DNA of 64,000 bases from Burkholderiales bacterium (GTDB lineage Bacteria; Pseudomonadota; Gammaproteobacteria; Burkholderiales; SG8-41), in contig JALHRQ010000008.1 of the NCBI GenBank assembly GCA_022841375.1, forward strand, positions 1 to 64,000. Direction: 5' to 3'. The position numbers and the translations under genes are program-made. The notes beneath the pieces were generated by a model that had not been told where the DNA came from, ran no database searches, and saw nothing but the letters and a program-made list of their open reading frames with translations. This document shows positions 38,929 through 48,225 of the stretch, piece by piece; the stretch's first letter is position 1, and every line of letters begins with the position of its first letter.

Positions 38929-40316
38929 GACATAAGGTCCGCAACGTGCATTTCGTGGGCATCGGCGGCGCCGGGATGAGCGGCATCGCCGAGGTGCTGC
39001 TGAATCTCGGTTATGCGGTGAGCGGTTCCGATCTGAGCGAGGGCAACGTCACGCGCCGGCTTGCCGGGCTGGGCGCAAGGGTAAGCATCGGCCATGCCGC
39101 TGAAAACGTCAGCGCTGCCGATGTCGTGGTGATTTCAAGCGCGGTCAAGGCGGACAACCCCGAAGTGCTCGCAGCCCGCGGCCGCCTGGTTCCGGTAGTG
39201 CCGAGGGCGATGATGCTCGCCGAATTGATGCGCCTCAAACAGGGCATTGCAGTTGCCGGTACGCATGGCAAGACCACGACCACCAGCCTCGTCGCCAGCG
39301 TGCTGGCCGAAGGCGGCATGGACCCGACGTTTGTGATCGGCGGCCGGCTGGAAAGCGCGGGCGCCAATGCCCGGCTCGGTGGCGGCGAATTCATCGTTGC
39401 CGAAGCGGATGAATCCGATGCTTCGTTTCTGCATCTGCAGCCGGTGATCTCGGTGGTGACCAATATCGACGCCGATCACATGGAAACCTACGACCACTCG
39501 CTCGACAAGCTGAAGCAGGCATTTGTCGATTTTGTCGAGCGCCTGCCGTTCTACGGTGTAGTCGTGCTGTGCAACGATGACGTGAATGTGCGTTCGATCA
39601 TGCCGCGCCTGACCAAAACCGTGGTCACCTACGGGCTGGAGGAGGGCGCGCAGATTCGCGCGCATGCGGTGACCGCGGTCGCCGGACAGATGCGTTTCCG
39701 GGTACAGCGCAAAAACGGCCGGCGCCTGCCCGACCTCGACATCACGCTGAATCTGGCCGGCGTGCATAACGTTTTGAACGCGCTGGCGGCGATTGCGATC
39801 GGCATGGAAGTCGGAGTATCCGACGAAAAAATTGTCCGTGCGCTGGGCGAATTCAAGGGTGTCGGACGGCGTTTCCAGCGTTACGGCGCGGTGGATGCGG
39901 CAACGGGTGGTACTTTCGAATTGATCGACGACTACGGTCATCACCCGGTCGAGATGGCGGCAACCATTGCCGCCGCGCGCGGCGCCTTCCCGGGACGACG
40001 CTTGGTATTGGTATTCCAGCCGCATCGTTACACGCGTACGCGTGACTGTTTTGAGGACTTTGCGCGTGTGCTGTCGAGCGTTGATGCGCTGCTGCTGACC
40101 GAGGTTTATGCCGCCGGCGAGTCGCCGATCGTTGCCGCCGACGGCCGGGCGCTGGCGCGCGCGGTGCGGGTGCTGGGCAAAGTGGAGCCGGTATTCGTCG
40201 AGCAAGTGGCTGAGTTGCCGGTGGCGATCCGCAGTGCGGTTCGCGACGGCGATGTGGTGCTGGCGATGGGTGCGGGCTCAATCGGTACCGTGGCCGGCAG
40301 GCTGGTGCAGGGCTGA
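38925..40316 (+). CDS. murC: UDP-MurNAc--L-alanine ligase MurC
   Basis: A 463-residue cytoplasmic ligase that adds L-alanine to UDP-MurNAc, the first stem-peptide step. It has the N-terminal UDP-binding loop [18 protein letters not shown] (about residues 7-24), the ATP loop GTHGKTT (112-118), [10 protein letters not shown] near residue 160 and [10 protein letters not shown] near 332 in the C-terminal domain. The third of three tandem ATGs is the true start because the family sequence begins immediately after it. Confidence 0.96.
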   Translation: MRHKVRNVHFVGIGGAGMSGIAEVLLNLGYAVSGSDLSEGNVTRRLAGLGARVSIGHAAENVSAADVVVISSAVKADNPEVLAARGRLVPVVPRAMMLAELMRLKQGIAVAGTHGKTTTTSLVASVLAEGGMDPTFVIGGRLESAGANARLGGGEFIVAEADESDASFLHLQPVISVVTNIDADHMETYDHSLDKLKQAFVDFVERLPFYGVVVLCNDDVNVRSIMPRLTKTVVTYGLEEGAQIRAHAVTAVAGQMRFRVQRKNGRRLPDLDITLNLAGVHNVLNALAAIAIGMEVGVSDEKIVRALGEFKGVGRRFQRYGAVDAATGGTFELIDDYGHHPVEMAATIAAARGAFPGRRLVLVFQPHRYTRTRDCFEDFARVLSSVDALLLTEVYAAGESPIVAADGRALARAVRVLGKVEPVFVEQVAELPVAIRSAVRDGDVVLAMGAGSIGTVAGRLVQG

Positions 40317-40317
40317 C

Positions 40318-41286
40318 ATGAATATGAGCGACCAACAACAGATATCAGCTCACGGATTGCGCGGGGAACTGCGCAACGACGAACCGATGTCCCGGCATGT
40401 CAGCTGGCGCGCCGGCGGACGGGTGCGCTGCGCCTACACCCCGGCTGATCTCGACGACATGGCGCTGTTTCTGCGCGGACTGTCTGACGGCGAGCCGGTG
40501 CATGTGGTGGGGTTGGGCAGCAATCTGCTGGTGCGCGACGGCGGTCTGGACGGCACGGTGATTTTTACGCACTGGGCTTTGCGCGGCCTGCGGGTTGTGC
40601 GTAGCGATGATAACGGCGGCGAAATCTGGGTTGAGGCGGGTGTGGCCTGCCCGAAAGTGGCACGCACAGCAGCCCTCAACAATCTGGCCGGTGCCGAGTT
40701 TCTCGCCGGCATCCCCGGTACCATCGGCGGCGCGCTGGCGATGAACGCCGGTTGTTATGGCGGTGAAACCTGGAATCTGGTGACCCAGGTGGAAACGCTG
40801 GACCGTACGGGGATGCGGCATGTGCGCACCCCGCAGCAATACACCATCGGCTATCGCAGCGTCGAAAGGCGTTCCCATCAGATGTCAAATCTGATGGCGG
40901 GCTCTGTTTACGACGGCGTCGAGGAATGGTTTGTGGCGGCAACTTTCCGCATGCTCCATGGCGATGGCGAACAGGCGCGCGCAACCATCAAGACCTTGCT
41001 GGCGCAGCGCATTGCCGCGCAGCCGCTGGGTATGCCCAATGCGGGCTCGGTGTTCCGCAACCCACCGGGGGATCATGCGGCACGGATGATCGAGGCCTGC
41101 GGATTGAAGGGGCGCCGCATCGGCGGCGCATCGATTTCGGCGAAACACGCCAACTTCATCGTCAACAACGGCGGTGCCAGTGCCGCAGACATCGAAGCCC
41201 TGATTGAACTGGCACAGCAGAGCGTGCAGCGGCAGTTCGGTGTGCATCTGGAACGCGAAGTGCGCGTGGTAGGGGAACGTGCATGA
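40318..41286 (+). CDS. murB: UDP-N-acetylenolpyruvoylglucosamine reductase MurB
   Basis: A 322-residue FAD enzyme that reduces UDP-GlcNAc-enolpyruvate with NADPH to UDP-MurNAc. The FAD-binding stretch is [17 protein letters not shown] (about residues 62-78), [20 protein letters not shown] lies near 131, GYRS near 178, and the proton donor Ser is in NAGSVFRNP near 243. The Tyr loop is of the type I pattern as in E. coli. It begins two bases after the murC stop and overlaps ddl by four bases. Confidence 0.96.
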   Translation: MNMSDQQQISAHGLRGELRNDEPMSRHVSWRAGGRVRCAYTPADLDDMALFLRGLSDGEPVHVVGLGSNLLVRDGGLDGTVIFTHWALRGLRVVRSDDNGGEIWVEAGVACPKVARTAALNNLAGAEFLAGIPGTIGGALAMNAGCYGGETWNLVTQVETLDRTGMRHVRTPQQYTIGYRSVERRSHQMSNLMAGSVYDGVEEWFVAATFRMLHGDGEQARATIKTLLAQRIAAQPLGMPNAGSVFRNPPGDHAARMIEACGLKGRRIGGASISAKHANFIVNNGGASAADIEALIELAQQSVQRQFGVHLEREVRVVGERA

Positions 41287-42194
41287 GCGCCCTCGGGAAA
41301 ATCGCAGTGCTATTTGGCGGACGCAGCGCGGAGCGCGAGGTGTCGCTGATGAGCGGCAGCAACGTGCTCAAAGCGTTGCAGCAGGCCGGTCTGGATGCTC
41401 ACGCTTTCGATCCCGCCGAACGCGAAATTTTCGAGCTTAAGCGCGACGGGTTTACCCGCGTGTTCATCGCGCTGCACGGCCGTTACGGTGAAGACGGCAC
41501 GGTGCAGGGGGCGCTGGAACTGATGGGAATCCCGTATACCGGCAGCGGCGTGATGGGCTCGGCGCTGGCGATGGACAAGGTCCGCACGAAAATGGTGTGG
41601 ACCGCCGCCGGTATCCCGACGCCGCAATGCGAAGTGGTTGATGCGGGAAGCGACTGGGACGGCGTTGCCCGGCGTCTCGGCCTGCCGCTGATCATCAAAC
41701 CGGCGCGCGAAGGGTCAACCATCGGACTGACCAAGGTCACCGCTGCAGTGCAACTGCCGGACGCCTATGAATTGGCGGCGCGTCACGACCCGTTTGTGAT
41801 GGCGGAAGCGTTCATCGCCGGCGAGGAGCTGACGGCCGGTTTCCTCGGCGACCAGGCCTTGCCGCTGATCCGCATCGAGGCGCCGCAGGGCAATTACGAC
41901 TATCAGAACAAGTATTTCAGCGACGAGACCAAGTATCACTGCCCCTGCGGCCTGCCGGAGGCGGAAGAACTGCGTATCCGCGCGCTGGTGATGAAAAGCG
42001 CGCAGGCGCTGGGCTGCGCCGGCTGGGGCCGCGCCGACCTGATCCGGCGCGCGGACGGCAGCGTGCAGTTCCTGGAAATGAACACGTCGCCCGGCATGAC
42101 CGGGCACAGCCTGGTGCCGATGGCGGCGCGTCAGGCCGGTTTGTCGTTCGACGATCTCGTGCTGCGCATCCTGGAACTGGCTCATGTGGGATAA
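41283..42194 (+). CDS. ddl: D-alanine--D-alanine ligase
   Basis: A 303-residue ATP-grasp enzyme that makes the D-Ala-D-Ala used by MurF. It has the N-terminal [14 protein letters not shown] with its catalytic Glu (about residues 12-25), the omega-loop region [17 protein letters not shown] near 202-218, and the magnesium-binding [16 protein letters not shown] near 262-276. The length and class match E. coli DdlB. It overlaps murB by four bases and ftsQ by eleven. Confidence 0.96.
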   Translation: MSALGKIAVLFGGRSAEREVSLMSGSNVLKALQQAGLDAHAFDPAEREIFELKRDGFTRVFIALHGRYGEDGTVQGALELMGIPYTGSGVMGSALAMDKVRTKMVWTAAGIPTPQCEVVDAGSDWDGVARRLGLPLIIKPAREGSTIGLTKVTAAVQLPDAYELAARHDPFVMAEAFIAGEELTAGFLGDQALPLIRIEAPQGNYDYQNKYFSDETKYHCPCGLPEAEELRIRALVMKSAQALGCAGWGRADLIRRADGSVQFLEMNTSPGMTGHSLVPMAARQAGLSFDDLVLRILELAHVG

Positions 42195-42918
42195 GCCCGC
42201 CGTGCTCAATCGTTTGTCCGACCTGCTGGTCGTAGCGGCGCTGCTTGGCCTGTTGTATGGCGGCGTTGTGTGGATCGTGCGCTTGCCGGTGTTTCCGATT
42301 ACCGAGGTCCGCGTGGTCTCGCCGTTGACGCATGTCACCCCGCAGCAGGTTGAGAACATCGTGCGCCGCGAAGTACGCGGCAACTTTTTTACGCTGCAAC
42401 TGGCCTCGACACGCGCGTCCTTCCAGAAGTTGCCGTGGGTGCGCCGCGCCGATGTGCGCCGTCAGTGGCCTGGCGCGCTGGAAGTGGTGCTAACCGAGCA
42501 TGTGCCGCTGGCGCGCTGGGGAAAAGCAGGGCTGGTGAATGTGCATGGCGAAGTTTTTGAAGCGGCATTCGACGGCGCGCTGCCGTTGTTCAACGGGCCT
42601 GAAGGCGCGGCGAAGGAAATGGCCATTCAGTTCGAGTTGTTCCGGCGCAGCCTTGCGGCGATTGGCAGGACGCCGAGTGAAGTCAATGTATCGCCGCGCC
42701 GCGCCTGGCAGGTCCGTCTCGACGACGGCATGACCGTGGATTTCGGTCGCGAACATGTCGAGGAGCGTCTGCGGCGTTTTGTGGTGACGTATCCGCGCAC
42801 GATTGCGCGCATGACCAAACCGGTAGACCGGGTCGATCTGCGTTATGCCAACGGGTTTGCCGCACGGGTGCCGGGATTGCCGCCGGTGGCGGAAACCAAG
42901 CCGAAGCGCGGCGTTTAG
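42184..42918 (+). CDS. ftsQ: Cell division protein FtsQ
   Basis: A 244-residue bitopic membrane protein: a short cytoplasmic tail, one helix (about residues 13-32), then a POTRA domain ([20 protein letters not shown]) and a beta domain with [10 protein letters not shown]. FtsQ recruits FtsL and FtsB to the divisome. The start lies inside the end of ddl. The basic C-terminus (ETKPKRGV) is ordinary for the family. Confidence 0.95.
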   Translation: MWDKPAVLNRLSDLLVVAALLGLLYGGVVWIVRLPVFPITEVRVVSPLTHVTPQQVENIVRREVRGNFFTLQLASTRASFQKLPWVRRADVRRQWPGALEVVLTEHVPLARWGKAGLVNVHGEVFEAAFDGALPLFNGPEGAAKEMAIQFELFRRSLAAIGRTPSEVNVSPRRAWQVRLDDGMTVDFGREHVEERLRRFVVTYPRTIARMTKPVDRVDLRYANGFAARVPGLPPVAETKPKRGV

Positions 42919-42949
42919 GCGCCCGGGGAAACAGGTCAGGGAAAAACGG

Positions 42950-44191
42950 ATGATGAGCAAAAACAGGGAAAGCAAAAAACTGGTGGTGGGCCTGGATATC
43001 GGCACATCGAAGATTGTCGCGATCGTCGCCGAGATCAAGCCGGAGGGCGGTTTCGAGATCATCGGCATGGGCAGCCATCCTTCGCGCGGACTTAAAAAGG
43101 GCGTAGTGGTCAATATAGAGACCACCGTCAATGCCATTCAGCGCGCGCTGGAAGAAGCGGAACTGATGGCCGACTGCAAGATCCGCGAGGTCTACACCGG
43201 CATCGCCGGCAATCACATCAAAAGTTTCAATTCGCAGGGCATGGTGGCGATCAAGGACAAGGAAGTCACGCAGATGGACATCGATCGCGTGATTGAGACC
43301 GCCAAGGCGGTGCAGATCCCCAACGACCAGCAGATCCTGCATGTGCTTAACCAGGAATTCATCATCGACGGCCAGGAGGATGTGCGCGAGCCTCTGGGCA
43401 TGTCCGGCGTGAGGCTTGAGGTCAAGGTGCATATGGTTACCGGCGCGGTGTCGGCGGCGCAGAACATCATCAAATGCGTGCGCCGTTGTGGCCTCGAGGT
43501 CAACGACCTGATCCTGCAGCCGCTCGCCTCATCGGTTGCGGTGCTGTCGGAGGACGAGAAGGAACTCGGCGTGTGTCTGGTTGACATCGGCGGGGGTACC
43601 ACCGACATGGCGGTGTTCACCAATGGCGCGATCCGCCACACCGCGGTGATCCCGATTGCAGGCGACCAGATCACCAACGACATTGCGATGGCGCTGCGCA
43701 CGCCGACCAAGGACGCCGAAGACATCAAGCAGCGGTTCGGCTGCGCGCTGTCGCAGCTCGCCGACCCGCAGGAGATGGTCGATGTTCCGGGGGTCGGTGA
43801 CCGCAGTTCACGCCAGTTGTCGCGGAAGACCCTGGCCGAGGTCATCGAGCCCCGCGTCGAAGAGCTTTATTCGCTGGTGCAGGCAGAACTGCGCCGCAGC
43901 GGCTATGAGGAACTGCTGTCATCGGGCGTGGTGCTGACCGGAGGCTCCAGTTCGATGCAGGGCATGGTCGAACTGGGCGAGGAGATTTTCCACATGCCGG
44001 TGCGCATCGGTATGCCCCAGTACGCCGGCGGCCTGGCCGAAGTCGTGCGCAGCACGCGGTATGCAACCGGGGTCGGACTGCTGATGGCCGGCGCAGACGA
44101 GTATCGCCAGCGCGATGTTGCGCGCATGCATGTCAGCAGCTTCCAGCAGGTGGTGGATCGGATGAAAACGTGGTTCACGGGAAATTTTTAG
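42950..44191 (+). CDS. ftsA: Cell division protein FtsA
   Basis: A 413-residue actin-like ATPase that tethers FtsZ to the membrane. It has the first phosphate loop VGLDIGTSKIVAIVAE (about residues 13-28), the FtsA-specific 1C domain, the second phosphate loop VDIGGGTTDMAVF near residue 207, and a C-terminal amphipathic membrane-targeting helix (QVVDRMKTWFTGNF). ATGs at 42950 and 42953 are both possible. It begins 31 bp after ftsQ, and about 115 bp separate it from ftsZ. Confidence 0.96.
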   Translation: MMSKNRESKKLVVGLDIGTSKIVAIVAEIKPEGGFEIIGMGSHPSRGLKKGVVVNIETTVNAIQRALEEAELMADCKIREVYTGIAGNHIKSFNSQGMVAIKDKEVTQMDIDRVIETAKAVQIPNDQQILHVLNQEFIIDGQEDVREPLGMSGVRLEVKVHMVTGAVSAAQNIIKCVRRCGLEVNDLILQPLASSVAVLSEDEKELGVCLVDIGGGTTDMAVFTNGAIRHTAVIPIAGDQITNDIAMALRTPTKDAEDIKQRFGCALSQLADPQEMVDVPGVGDRSSRQLSRKTLAEVIEPRVEELYSLVQAELRRSGYEELLSSGVVLTGGSSSMQGMVELGEEIFHMPVRIGMPQYAGGLAEVVRSTRYATGVGLLMAGADEYRQRDVARMHVSSFQQVVDRMKTWFTGNF

Positions 44192-44305
44192 GAAAAGCGT
44201 TGACGACAGGAATTTGCGGTTTGAGGGATTGTAGAACTGAGGGATTTTGTTTTTTGATTGCGGGATTTTTCAACATTACTTTGCTTGCAGAAAAAGGAGA
44301 TTCAC

Positions 44306-45472
44306 ATGATTGAACTGATTGATGCACAAGCGCAGGAAGCGGTAATCAAGGTGATCGGTGTCGGCGGTTGCGGCGGCAATGCGGTGGATCACATGATCGT
44401 TCAGGGCGTGGAAGGCGTGGAGTTCATCTGCGCCAACACCGACGCCCAGGCGCTCAAGCGCAATCAGGCCAAGACCCAGATCCAGCTCGGCACCGGTATT
44501 ACCAAGGGGCTGGGCGCAGGCGCCAATCCCGAGATCGGTCGCCAGGCTGCGCTTGAGGATCGGGAGCGTATCGCCGAGATGATCTCCGGCGCTGACATGC
44601 TGTTCCTCACAGCCGGCATGGGCGGCGGCACCGGAACCGGTGCTGCGCCGGTGGTGGCGGAAATCGCCAAGGAGCTCGGCATCCTGACCGTGGCCGTGGT
44701 GACCAAGCCCTTTGCCTTCGAGGGCAAACGGCAGAAATTGGCGCAGGATGGTCTGGATGCCCTGGCGCAGCATGTCGATTCGCTGATCGTTATTCCCAAC
44801 GACAAGTTGATGCAGGTGCTCGGCAACTCGATCACGCTCGACGAGGCTTTCCGCGCCGCCAACGACGTGCTGCACGGGGCAGTGGCCGGAATTGCGGAAA
44901 TCATCAGTTGCCCCGGCATGATCAACGTCGACTTTGCCGACGTGCGCACGGTGATGGGCGAGATGGGCATGGCGATGATGGGTTCGGCGAAGGCGGCCGG
45001 CACCGGACGCGCTCGCGAGGCGGCCGAACAGGCGGTAGCCTGCCCGCTGCTCGAGGACATCAATATTTCCGATGCGCGCGGCGTGCTGGTCAATATTTCA
45101 GCGAGCAAGGCGACGTTCCAGTTGCAGGAAATGTACGACGTCATGGAAACCATCAAGGCGTTTGCCGCGGACTCGGCGACGGTGATTGTCGGTACGGTGT
45201 ACGACGAGAGCCTGGAAGACGGTCTGCGCGTGACCATCGTGGCCACGGGCCTGGGCAAGCCGCTGGCGCGCCAGGTTTCCAAGCCGATGATCGTGGTGTC
45301 GCAGAAGACCGGCACCGACAACATGGCAATTTCCCCGGATGTTGACTACGGAGCGCTGGAGCAGCCGGCGGTGATCCGTCGCCGCAATCGGGATGCAACG
45401 ATTGAAGCGATGCGCCAGTCCGGGGTCGAAATGCTCGACATTCCGGCATTTCTGCGCAAGCAGGCGGACTGA
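44306..45472 (+). CDS. ftsZ: Cell division protein FtsZ
   Basis: A 388-residue tubulin-like GTPase that forms the division ring. The N-terminal IKVIGVGGCGGNAVDHM, the tubulin signature GGGTGTG (106-112) and the T7 loop NVDFADVRTVM (about residues 206-216) are present. The C-terminal conserved peptide DIPAFLRKQAD binds FtsA and ZapD; zapD itself is encoded at 54.4 kb. A strong AAGGAGA precedes the ATG. The upstream gap carries repeated TGAGGGATT units and may hold a separate promoter. Confidence 0.97.
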   Translation: MIELIDAQAQEAVIKVIGVGGCGGNAVDHMIVQGVEGVEFICANTDAQALKRNQAKTQIQLGTGITKGLGAGANPEIGRQAALEDRERIAEMISGADMLFLTAGMGGGTGTGAAPVVAEIAKELGILTVAVVTKPFAFEGKRQKLAQDGLDALAQHVDSLIVIPNDKLMQVLGNSITLDEAFRAANDVLHGAVAGIAEIISCPGMINVDFADVRTVMGEMGMAMMGSAKAAGTGRAREAAEQAVACPLLEDINISDARGVLVNISASKATFQLQEMYDVMETIKAFAADSATVIVGTVYDESLEDGLRVTIVATGLGKPLARQVSKPMIVVSQKTGTDNMAISPDVDYGALEQPAVIRRRNRDATIEAMRQSGVEMLDIPAFLRKQAD

Positions 45473-45624
45473 CCGGGCGGTTGAACCATGGTGGTGCGAG
45501 CCGGTTGAAGCGGGCCGGGCGGGTGTTGCGGTGCGGCATCGTGGTAAAATCTGCGATCCCGCCGCAATCGGGTAGTCGGCAATCGCTCTGCCCTTCCGGG
45601 TAATTATCGCTAGCTAAATTGAAC

Positions 45625-46536
45625 GTGATCAAGCAACGCACATTGAAGAACGTGATCCGCGCCACCGGCGTGGGTCTGCACACGGGCGAAAAGGTCCATC
45701 TGACCCTTCGCCCGGCGCAGCCGGATACCGGAATCGTGTTCCGGCGGACGGATCTTGCGGAGCCGGTCGATATCAAGGCTGATCCGTATGCGGTGCATGA
45801 CACAAGACTGTCGTCGTGTCTGGAAAAGGACGGTGCGCGGGTGCAGACGGTCGAGCATTTGATGTCGGCGCTGGCCGGTCTGGGTATCGACAACGTCTGG
45901 ATCGATGTCACCGCGCCGGAAGTTCCGATCATGGATGGCAGCGCCGGTCCGTTCGTGTTTTTGCTGCAGTCCGCCGGTATCGTGGAACAGGATGTTCCGA
46001 AAAAATTCATTCGCATCCTGAAACCGGTCGAGGTGCGTGACGGCGACAAGTGGGTGCGTTTCGAGCCCTACAACGGGTTCCGGCTGGAACTTGCCATCGA
46101 CTACGCGCATCCTGTGTTTGATGCCAGTGCGCAGACGGTGGTGGTCGACTTCGCTTCCACGTCCTACGTCAAGGAGGTGGCGCGGGCGCGCACCTTCGGC
46201 TTCATGCAGGATGTTGAGAGTATGCGCTCGCAGGGTCTGGCCCTCGGCGGCAGCCTCGACAATGCCATTGTCATGGACGAGTACCGGGTGCTGAACAACG
46301 ACGGCCTGCGTTATGACAACGAGTTCGTCAAACACAAGGTGCTGGATGCCATCGGCGACCTTTATCTCCTGGGTCATCCTCTGATTGGGGCTTTCAGTGG
46401 TCACAAGTCCGGCCATGCGATGAATAACCGGCTGCTGCGGCACCTGCTGGAACAGCCACAGGCCTGGGAATACGTAAGTTTCGACCGCATCGAGGACGCG
46501 CCTGCGTTCCTCGCCTGGCAGCCCCAGGCGGCCTGA
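45625..46536 (+). CDS. lpxC: UDP-3-O-acyl-N-acetylglucosamine deacetylase LpxC
   Basis: A 303-residue zinc deacetylase that catalyses the committed step of lipid A synthesis. Zinc ligands are His78 (VEHLMSA), His237 and Asp241 (HKVLDAIGD), matching the E. coli set shifted by one. The GTG at 45625 gives the usual MIKQRTLKN start; a TTG two codons earlier is possible. A TAAAAT at about 45545-45550 could be the -10 of its own promoter. It follows ftsZ as in most proteobacteria. Confidence 0.96.
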   Translation: MIKQRTLKNVIRATGVGLHTGEKVHLTLRPAQPDTGIVFRRTDLAEPVDIKADPYAVHDTRLSSCLEKDGARVQTVEHLMSALAGLGIDNVWIDVTAPEVPIMDGSAGPFVFLLQSAGIVEQDVPKKFIRILKPVEVRDGDKWVRFEPYNGFRLELAIDYAHPVFDASAQTVVVDFASTSYVKEVARARTFGFMQDVESMRSQGLALGGSLDNAIVMDEYRVLNNDGLRYDNEFVKHKVLDAIGDLYLLGHPLIGAFSGHKSGHAMNNRLLRHLLEQPQAWEYVSFDRIEDAPAFLAWQPQAA

Positions 46537-46566
46537 GGACCAGGCGCGTCCGCCCCTCCCTGGTTT

Positions 46567-46752
46567 ATGTTGCTGCTCCGCCTGTTCGGACTTCTCGCGC
46601 TGATCACCATCGGGGTTTCGCTGGGACTTTATGCCTGGTATCGGGATCCTCGCTACCTGCGGTTTGCGTGGCGGGTATTCCTGGCCATGCTGGCCTTTGC
46701 GCTGGTGCTGGTGGCGTTTTATGCCGTGGAGCGGCTGCTGATGGTGGTTTAG
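46567..46752 (+). CDS. Small two-helix membrane protein
   Basis: A 61-residue protein, almost wholly hydrophobic, with two predicted membrane helices (about residues 3-24 and 38-58) separated by a basic YRDPRYLRFAWR loop. I do not recognise a named family. It begins 30 bp after lpxC on the same strand and converges on dciA with a 24-bp gap, so it probably shares the lpxC transcript. Codon pattern, start context and position support a real gene; the function is unknown. Confidence 0.65.
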   Translation: MLLLRLFGLLALITIGVSLGLYAWYRDPRYLRFAWRVFLAMLAFALVLVAFYAVERLLMVV

Positions 46753-46776
46753 GGCTGATCTAACGCCGCGGCCTGT

Positions 46777-47217
46777 TCAGGCCCTGGCACGCCGCCTGGC
46801 GGCAAATCTGGATAGCGCAGACCGTAAACCCGGATCCTTGACGCGCTGCGACAATTCCTCAATATATTCAATAGAATCAATGCTTAACGGCGATTTTTTC
46901 GACGCCGGTACCGGCCGTCCGGCGGGTTGTAAAACTTGAACTTGGATGTGAATTCCAGTAACCTCCGCCCTCTGCTTTTGCAGATTCTTGAGCAGTCGGG
47001 GCGCCAGTTGGCGCAGCTTTGCCGCGATTGCGCCGTTGTCTGCCGCTATCATCAGTATGCCGCCGCGGTCTCCGACCACACGGCTTGCCGGGAGCAGTTC
47101 AGGGGGTGTGCAGGCTTCATACAACCTTTGCAGCGCCGTAATGCGCTGCATGGTCCGATTGAGAGCTGACAAGCCCGAATTACTGCCAATCAAGGCACTT
47201 AGTTTGCGGTTGGACAT
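46777..47217 (-). CDS. dciA: DciA (DUF721) replicative helicase loader
   Basis: A 146-residue protein of the DUF721/DciA family, which loads or recruits the DnaB helicase in bacteria that lack DnaC. The family core is the LIGSNSGLSALNRTMQRITALQ region followed by PPELLPASRVVGDRGGILMIAADNGAIAAKLRQLAPRLL, split here only for reading. The C-terminal 50 residues are basic and disordered-looking. The ATG at 47215-47217 starts the family match. It is divergent from the M23 peptidase gene with 21 bp between starts. The family is weakly conserved, but position between lpxC and secA supports it. Confidence 0.82.
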   Translation of the reverse strand: MSNRKLSALIGSNSGLSALNRTMQRITALQRLYEACTPPELLPASRVVGDRGGILMIAADNGAIAAKLRQLAPRLLKNLQKQRAEVTGIHIQVQVLQPAGRPVPASKKSPLSIDSIEYIEELSQRVKDPGLRSALSRFAARRRARA

Positions 47218-47238
47218 GGCGAAAAAGGGATGTTGACC

Positions 47239-48156
47239 ATGAATATTATTCTGGTTTCCGAGATGCTGCCAAAGGCGCGGACCATTACTTTGGGCTGGCC
47301 GCATCTGATTGTTTCAGTCATAGCCATGTTCGGGCTGGTAATTTTGCTGGCCGGCGCGCTCAATTACGGCATCCTGCGGTTTGCCGCCGAATTGAATATT
47401 CCCTATGTGCGCGATGTGCTGGTATCCATCCAGCGCCAGCAGCATGAAAAAAACCAGACTTACCTGCAGGATAACCTGAACGCGATGGCCGTCCGGCTGG
47501 GGCAGATGCAGGCGCAATTGCTGCGTCTCGAAACCTTGGGCGAGCGCCTGGCCAAACTAGCCGGATTCAAACCCCAGGACTTGATGTTCAATGAGGTGCC
47601 CGGACGCGGCGGTGCCCCCTCGTCCATTCCCAGCCAGAACCTTTCGCTGAGTGACTTCACGCAGCAGATCGACCAGTTGACCCGCCAGTTGGAAGACCGC
47701 GGCGACAAGCTCGGCCTGCTGGAGTCAATGTATACGCAGGAAAGCGCTCGCAAAAAACTGATTCCGACCAAGTTGCCGGTTGAAGGCGGCTGGTATTCCT
47801 CGAACTTTGGCTGGCGCATTGATCCTTTCACCGGACAGCGCGCTTTTCACGAGGGAATCGACTTCATGGCGGAGGAGGGTACCCCGGTGTTTTCCGCCGC
47901 TGCAGGGGTGGTCGTCTACGCCGAGTTTCACCCTCAATATGGTAATATGATCGAGATTGATCACGGCAACGATCTGATCTCGCGTTACGCGCATGCATCG
48001 AAGAAATATGTGAAAGTCGGTGATGTGGTCTTGCGCGGATCCCGGATCGCCGATGTTGGCCGGACCGGTCGCGCGACAGGCTCACATCTGCACTTTGAAG
48101 TGCGCCAGCGCGGTACCGCTTTGAACCCCGCGCGGTTTCTGCAGTTGCCCGGCTGA
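47239..48156 (+). CDS. Membrane-anchored M23 peptidoglycan endopeptidase
   Basis: A 305-residue protein with one N-terminal membrane helix (about residues 22-42), a coiled-coil region (about 55-105 and 140-175) and a C-terminal LytM/M23 domain. The zinc residues are His204 and Asp208 in FHEGIDF, and His285 with His283 in SHLHFEV, so the site looks active. It would cut peptide cross-links in the periplasm. The ATG at 47239 has a GGG ribosome site at proper distance; the ATG at 47230 lies too close. M23 genes upstream of secA are common in betaproteobacteria. Confidence 0.9.
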   Translation: MNIILVSEMLPKARTITLGWPHLIVSVIAMFGLVILLAGALNYGILRFAAELNIPYVRDVLVSIQRQQHEKNQTYLQDNLNAMAVRLGQMQAQLLRLETLGERLAKLAGFKPQDLMFNEVPGRGGAPSSIPSQNLSLSDFTQQIDQLTRQLEDRGDKLGLLESMYTQESARKKLIPTKLPVEGGWYSSNFGWRIDPFTGQRAFHEGIDFMAEEGTPVFSAAAGVVVYAEFHPQYGNMIEIDHGNDLISRYAHASKKYVKVGDVVLRGSRIADVGRTGRATGSHLHFEVRQRGTALNPARFLQLPG

Positions 48157-48184
48157 CCGGCTGTACCAAACGCAAGAATTGCAG

Positions 48185-48212
48185 GGGGGTGGGGTTATCC
48201 CACCCCCTTTTT
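48185..48212 (+). terminator. Intrinsic terminator or attenuator between the M23 gene and secA
   Basis: GGGGGTGGG (48185-48193) pairs with CCCACCCCC (48199-48207) around a five-base loop and is followed by TTTTT. It lies only 14 bp before the secA start, so it either ends the M23 transcript or regulates read-through into secA. Confidence 0.82.
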
Positions 48213-48225
48213 ATTCGGGAAGTCC

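Noticed and set aside
46770-46783. Hairpin GGCCTG-TT-CAGGCC between the small membrane protein gene and dciA
   Set aside because: The loop is only two bases and no T run follows on either strand, so it is not called a terminator.
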